Source of the DNA: Nanobdellota archaeon
GTDB taxonomy: Archaea > Nanobdellota > Nanobdellia > SCGC-AAA011-G17 > VGLX01
Direction: 5' to 3'
DNA: 7,523 nt
NCBI GenBank assembly: GCA_030691925.1
Contig: JAUYDG010000072.1
Location: forward strand, 1 to 7,523
The notes under the pieces are model-generated. The model saw nothing but the letters and a program-made list of their open reading frames with translations. It was not told the origin of the DNA and searched no databases. Positions 5,679 through 7,523 of the stretch are shown here, piece by piece. Position 1 is the first letter of the stretch; the number at the start of each line of letters is the position of its first letter. Position numbers and translations under genes: made by a program.

Positions 5679-7079
5679 ATGGAATGGAAAGACATCCTGA
5701 CGAGTCTGCCTGAGGTTAAAGGTCCTGCTCAGCGTAGGCTTCCGTTCAATGAAAAGCTGAAGTGGACTCTTGTAATCCTGATTTCTTTTTACGTCCTTTC
5801 TTCTATCCCTCTTTGGGGCTTGGGCCAGAACGCATTGTCTCAGTTCGAATACTTGTCTATCATCCTTGGCGCCAAGTTCGGCTCTTTGATGTCTTTGGGT
5901 ATCGGGCCTATAGTTACTGCTTCGATAGTTTTGCAGTTGCTGAAAGGGTCAGGCATGCTTAAGCTTGATACTAACAGCCATGAAGGCAGGGTTATGTTTC
6001 AAGGACTGCAGAAGGTTTTGGCAATATTTTTTATAGTGTTTGAGGGTTTGATTTACGTTTTCATGGGCGGCCTTGCACCTTCAAGCGCTTTGTCTCCCAG
6101 CATGTTCACGACGGTACAGTTCATACTCATCGGCCAGCTGTTTATTGGAGGCCTGCTTGTCTTGTACATGGATGAGGTTATCAACAAGTGGGGCTTCGGA
6201 TCCGGTATTTCATTGTTCATCGCTGCAGGTGTTTCTGCTGAGATAATGGTGCAAGCATTCTCTCCTTTGACTACTGCAGGAACGTTGGCTTTCGGGTCTT
6301 CCCAGGCTCCGGTCGGTAAGGTTTGGGTGCTGTTCATATCGCTGATAGGTAGGAACCCTGCTGGCGCAAGTCTTGCTCTGATGGCTATTGTTGCTACAGT
6401 GGTTGTTTTCGTTTTTTCCATCTATGGCCAGTCTATGAAGATAGAGATTCCTTTGTCGTTCGGCAGGATAAGGGGCCATGGCATCAGGTGGCCTTTGCAT
6501 TTCATCTATACTTCGAACATTCCTGTAATCCTAGTTTCTGCTTTGATGGCTAACATCCAGCTCTGGGCCCGGCTTTTGGAGAACTGGGGTTATCCCCTTT
6601 TTGGGACTTTTTCTGGCAACGCTCCCGCCACTGGATTGATCGCATGGATTTATTCCCCTAATCTTGTTGAGAATATCATAACGGGCTCTTTTGTCTGGGC
6701 TGATTTGGCTCATGCTGCTGCTTATGCCTTGTTCATGATCGGCGGTTCGGTTGTGTTTTCGATATTCTGGGTGCAGACTGCCGGCATGGATGCGAGGAGC
6801 CAGGCGAATCAGATGATGGCTTCTGGCTTGCAGATACCTGGCTTCAGGAGAGACCCGAGGGTTTTGGAGGCCATCCTTAACAGGTACATTTTCCCTTTGA
6901 CAATAATGGGTGCTATCCTGGTCGGTTTCTTGGCAGCTTCTGCCGACTTGATGGGGGCCCTTAGCAGGGGTACAGGTATACTCTTGGCAGTCATGATAAT
7001 CTACAGGCTGAACGAAGAGATTGCGCAAAAGCACATGATGGACATGTATCCTGCCTTGCGTAAGATGATGGAGAAATAA
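5679..7079 (+). CDS. secY: Preprotein translocase subunit SecY
   Basis: Pore-forming subunit of the Sec translocon in the cytoplasmic membrane, homologous to Sec61 alpha; it works with SecE and Sec61-beta and docks ribosomes for export and membrane insertion. The 466 residues are slightly longer than the M. jannaschii protein. Ten membrane segments are visible, roughly at 28-47, 70-90 (GIGPIVTASIVLQLL, after the plug region), 109-129, 143-163, 172-193, 230-250, 279-297, 341-366, 404-422 and 424-443. The cytoplasmic loop between TM6 and TM7 carries KIEIPLSFGRIRGHG (254-268). The TM8-TM9 loop carries GFRRDPRVLEAILNRYI (388-404). Both loops are used for ribosome or partner contact in the family. 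It starts 21 nt after uL15, the widest gap in the cluster, with only a weak GTGGT (5668-5672) upstream. It uses more T-ending and ATC codons than the genes before it. Confidence 0.98.
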   Translation: MEWKDILTSLPEVKGPAQRRLPFNEKLKWTLVILISFYVLSSIPLWGLGQNALSQFEYLSIILGAKFGSLMSLGIGPIVTASIVLQLLKGSGMLKLDTNSHEGRVMFQGLQKVLAIFFIVFEGLIYVFMGGLAPSSALSPSMFTTVQFILIGQLFIGGLLVLYMDEVINKWGFGSGISLFIAAGVSAEIMVQAFSPLTTAGTLAFGSSQAPVGKVWVLFISLIGRNPAGASLALMAIVATVVVFVFSIYGQSMKIEIPLSFGRIRGHGIRWPLHFIYTSNIPVILVSALMANIQLWARLLENWGYPLFGTFSGNAPATGLIAWIYSPNLVENIITGSFVWADLAHAAAYALFMIGGSVVFSIFWVQTAGMDARSQANQMMASGLQIPGFRRDPRVLEAILNRYIFPLTIMGAILVGFLAASADLMGALSRGTGILLAVMIIYRLNEEIAQKHMMDMYPALRKMMEK

Positions 7080-7082
7080 TCC

Positions 7083-7088
7083 TTTTTT
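7083..7088 (+). terminator. Poly-T terminator after secY
   Basis: A run of six T starts 3 nt after the secY stop codon, without a convincing hairpin in front of it. Archaeal RNA polymerase terminates at T-rich runs. A second T-run (AAAATTTTT at 7135-7143) lies 50 nt further and could act as a backup. Placement at the end of the gene cluster and upstream of a separate promoter supports this reading. Confidence 0.55.
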
Positions 7089-7143
7089 CAAGAGTTCTGA
7101 GACTTGTGTTGCTGAACAGCGTCGTAAACAGCTCAAAATTTTT

Positions 7144-7208
7144 GTTACCACTAATAAGAAGTATGTAAGCGAAAGGTTTATATACTACCCTCATGTCGTT
7201 ACCACCAA
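7144..7208 (+). repeat. Direct repeat GTTACCACYAA flanking a promoter (possible operator pair)
   Basis: GTTACCACTAA at 7144-7154 and GTTACCACCAA at 7198-7208 match at 10 of 11 positions and are in the same orientation, 54 bp apart start to start. If the second copy is extended with a 2-nt gap, a following GAA is also shared. One copy lies 16 nt upstream of the BRE and the other covers the expected transcription start. That arrangement is what a regulator-binding pair would show, but no regulator is visible here. Confidence 0.4.
7169..7184 (+). promoter_or_regulatory. Archaeal promoter (BRE + TATA box) for the downstream gene
   Basis: TTTATATA at 7177-7184 is a consensus archaeal TATA box, directly preceded by the purine-rich GCGAAAGG (7169-7176), which fits a TFB recognition element. 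By the usual 25-27 nt spacing from the box centre, transcription should begin near 7205-7209. That leaves a leader of about 27-31 nt before the ATG at 7236. It shows that the downstream gene has its own promoter rather than depending on read-through from secY. Confidence 0.75.
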
Positions 7209-7224
7209 GAAATAATTAAATATT

Positions 7225-7230
7225 AGGGGG
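7225..7230 (+). promoter_or_regulatory. Shine-Dalgarno site for the small gene after secY
   Basis: AGGGGG ends 5 nt before the ATG at 7236 and lies in an otherwise A/T-rich leader. It supports this ATG as a genuine start. Confidence 0.6.
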
Positions 7231-7235
7231 CTAAA

Positions 7236-7523
7236 ATGTCAATAACTGAAAAATTTAAAAAAATAAAAAAGGAGCTGATTCAAGAAGCTAATGAAGGGCT
7301 GAAAAAAATACAAGGATCATCGGAAAGTGAAGCGGCAAAAGCCGTTGCGGAGAAAGCTTCAGGATTGAAAGGGTTGCTGATAAAGCAAGGTGGGGACTTC
7401 TTAAAGAAATACCTAAAAGAAAACGTAACGCAAGACAACCCGACTGGCGCAACGGTAGGCGCATTCGGAGAATATGTAGTCAAGCAGACTGCTGCAGGGA
7501 TAAAGAAAGGAATAGGCGCGCTG
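7236..7523 (+). CDS. Hypothetical Lys-rich protein, 3' partial
   Basis: I do not recognise this protein. Ninety-six codons are open to the window edge without a stop, starting at an ATG 5 nt after AGGGGG and about 30 nt downstream of a predicted transcription start, so it is very likely a real gene. By hand count there are 17 Lys, 11 acidic residues and no Arg, Cys, His or Trp. Residues 1-26 (EKFKKIKKELIQEANEGLKK) look like an amphipathic helix. A second helical stretch covers about 31-62, followed by a break at NPTG (68-71). A Gly/Ala-rich segment follows (GATVGAFGEYVVKQTAAG, 71-88). There is no signal peptide or clear membrane span. Codon use differs from the operon: 12 AAA against 5 AAG, and CAA preferred over CAG. 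It could be a DNA-binding, membrane-surface or structural protein; the sequence does not decide. Confidence 0.75.
   Translation, partial: MSITEKFKKIKKELIQEANEGLKKIQGSSESEAAKAVAEKASGLKGLLIKQGGDFLKKYLKENVTQDNPTGATVGAFGEYVVKQTAAGIKKGIGAL

Noticed and set aside
5762..5962. 66-residue + frame inside secY
   Set aside because: Out of frame with a confident SecY, with no family resemblance.
7111..7120. GCTGAACAGC inverted repeat as an intrinsic hairpin terminator
   Set aside because: The stem is only 4 bp with a 2-nt loop and is not followed by a T-run; unlikely to be functional.
6053..7194. Minus-strand open frames opposite secY (6053-6421, 6531-7151, 6991-7194)
   Set aside because: They overlap a strongly conserved membrane protein gene and show no recognisable domain or upstream signal.
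7193..7219. Short leader peptide (MSLPPRNN) upstream of the last gene
   Set aside because: Its ATG lies only 9 nt after the TATA box, upstream of the expected transcription start, so it would not be in the mRNA.
7280..7483. Minus-strand frame opposite the last gene
   Set aside because: The + frame has promoter, SD and start in the right places; the minus frame has none.

Overview
This window is the distal part of an archaeal spc-type ribosomal protein operon, all on the + strand. It runs from a 5'-truncated eS4 gene to secY, followed by a transcription break and the start of an unrelated small gene of unknown function. Gene content and order (eS4, uL5, uS14, uS8, uL6, eL32, eL19, uL18, uS5, uL30, uL15, SecY) are archaeal. 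eS4, eL32 and eL19 do not occur in bacteria, and the ribosomal proteins and SecY have archaeal-type sequences. AGG is the main Arg codon, ATA is common for Ile, there are archaeal Shine-Dalgarno (SD) motifs (GGTGG, GGAG), and a TTTATATA box lies after secY. By recall only, a uS5 variant with a GQSRGKFGGG-type segment and an N-terminally extended uS14 point to the DPANN archaea (Woesearchaeota/Pacearchaeota-like). That placement is an inference.

Layout. Bases 1-5657 hold eleven ribosomal protein genes with almost no space between them. Three junctions are ATGA stop/start overlaps (eS4/uL5, uL6/eL32, eL19/uL18), uS5/uL30 overlap by 8 nt, and the remaining gaps are 1-12 nt except before uL15 (2 nt) and secY (21 nt). 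This implies one polycistronic mRNA with translational coupling. Bases 5679-7079 encode SecY, the core of the Sec translocon. Bases 7080-7235 are intergenic, with T-runs that can terminate the operon, a well-formed BRE/TATA promoter, and an 11-bp near-perfect direct repeat (GTTACCACYAA) on either side of that promoter. From 7236 to the window edge runs a Lys-rich, Arg-free open frame preceded by AGGGGG. I do not recognise it.

Function. The ribosomal proteins supply both subunits. uL5 and uL18 bind 5S rRNA, uS5, uS8, uS14 and eS4 belong to the 30S, and uL6, eL19, eL32, uL30 and uL15 belong to the 50S. SecY inserts or exports the proteins that ribosomes make, so the cluster links translation to secretion. 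The least ordinary parts are the 73-residue Lys/Glu-rich tail on eL32, the promoter-flanking repeat after secY, and the unknown gene it precedes. I see no mobile element, CRISPR array, tRNA or rRNA.
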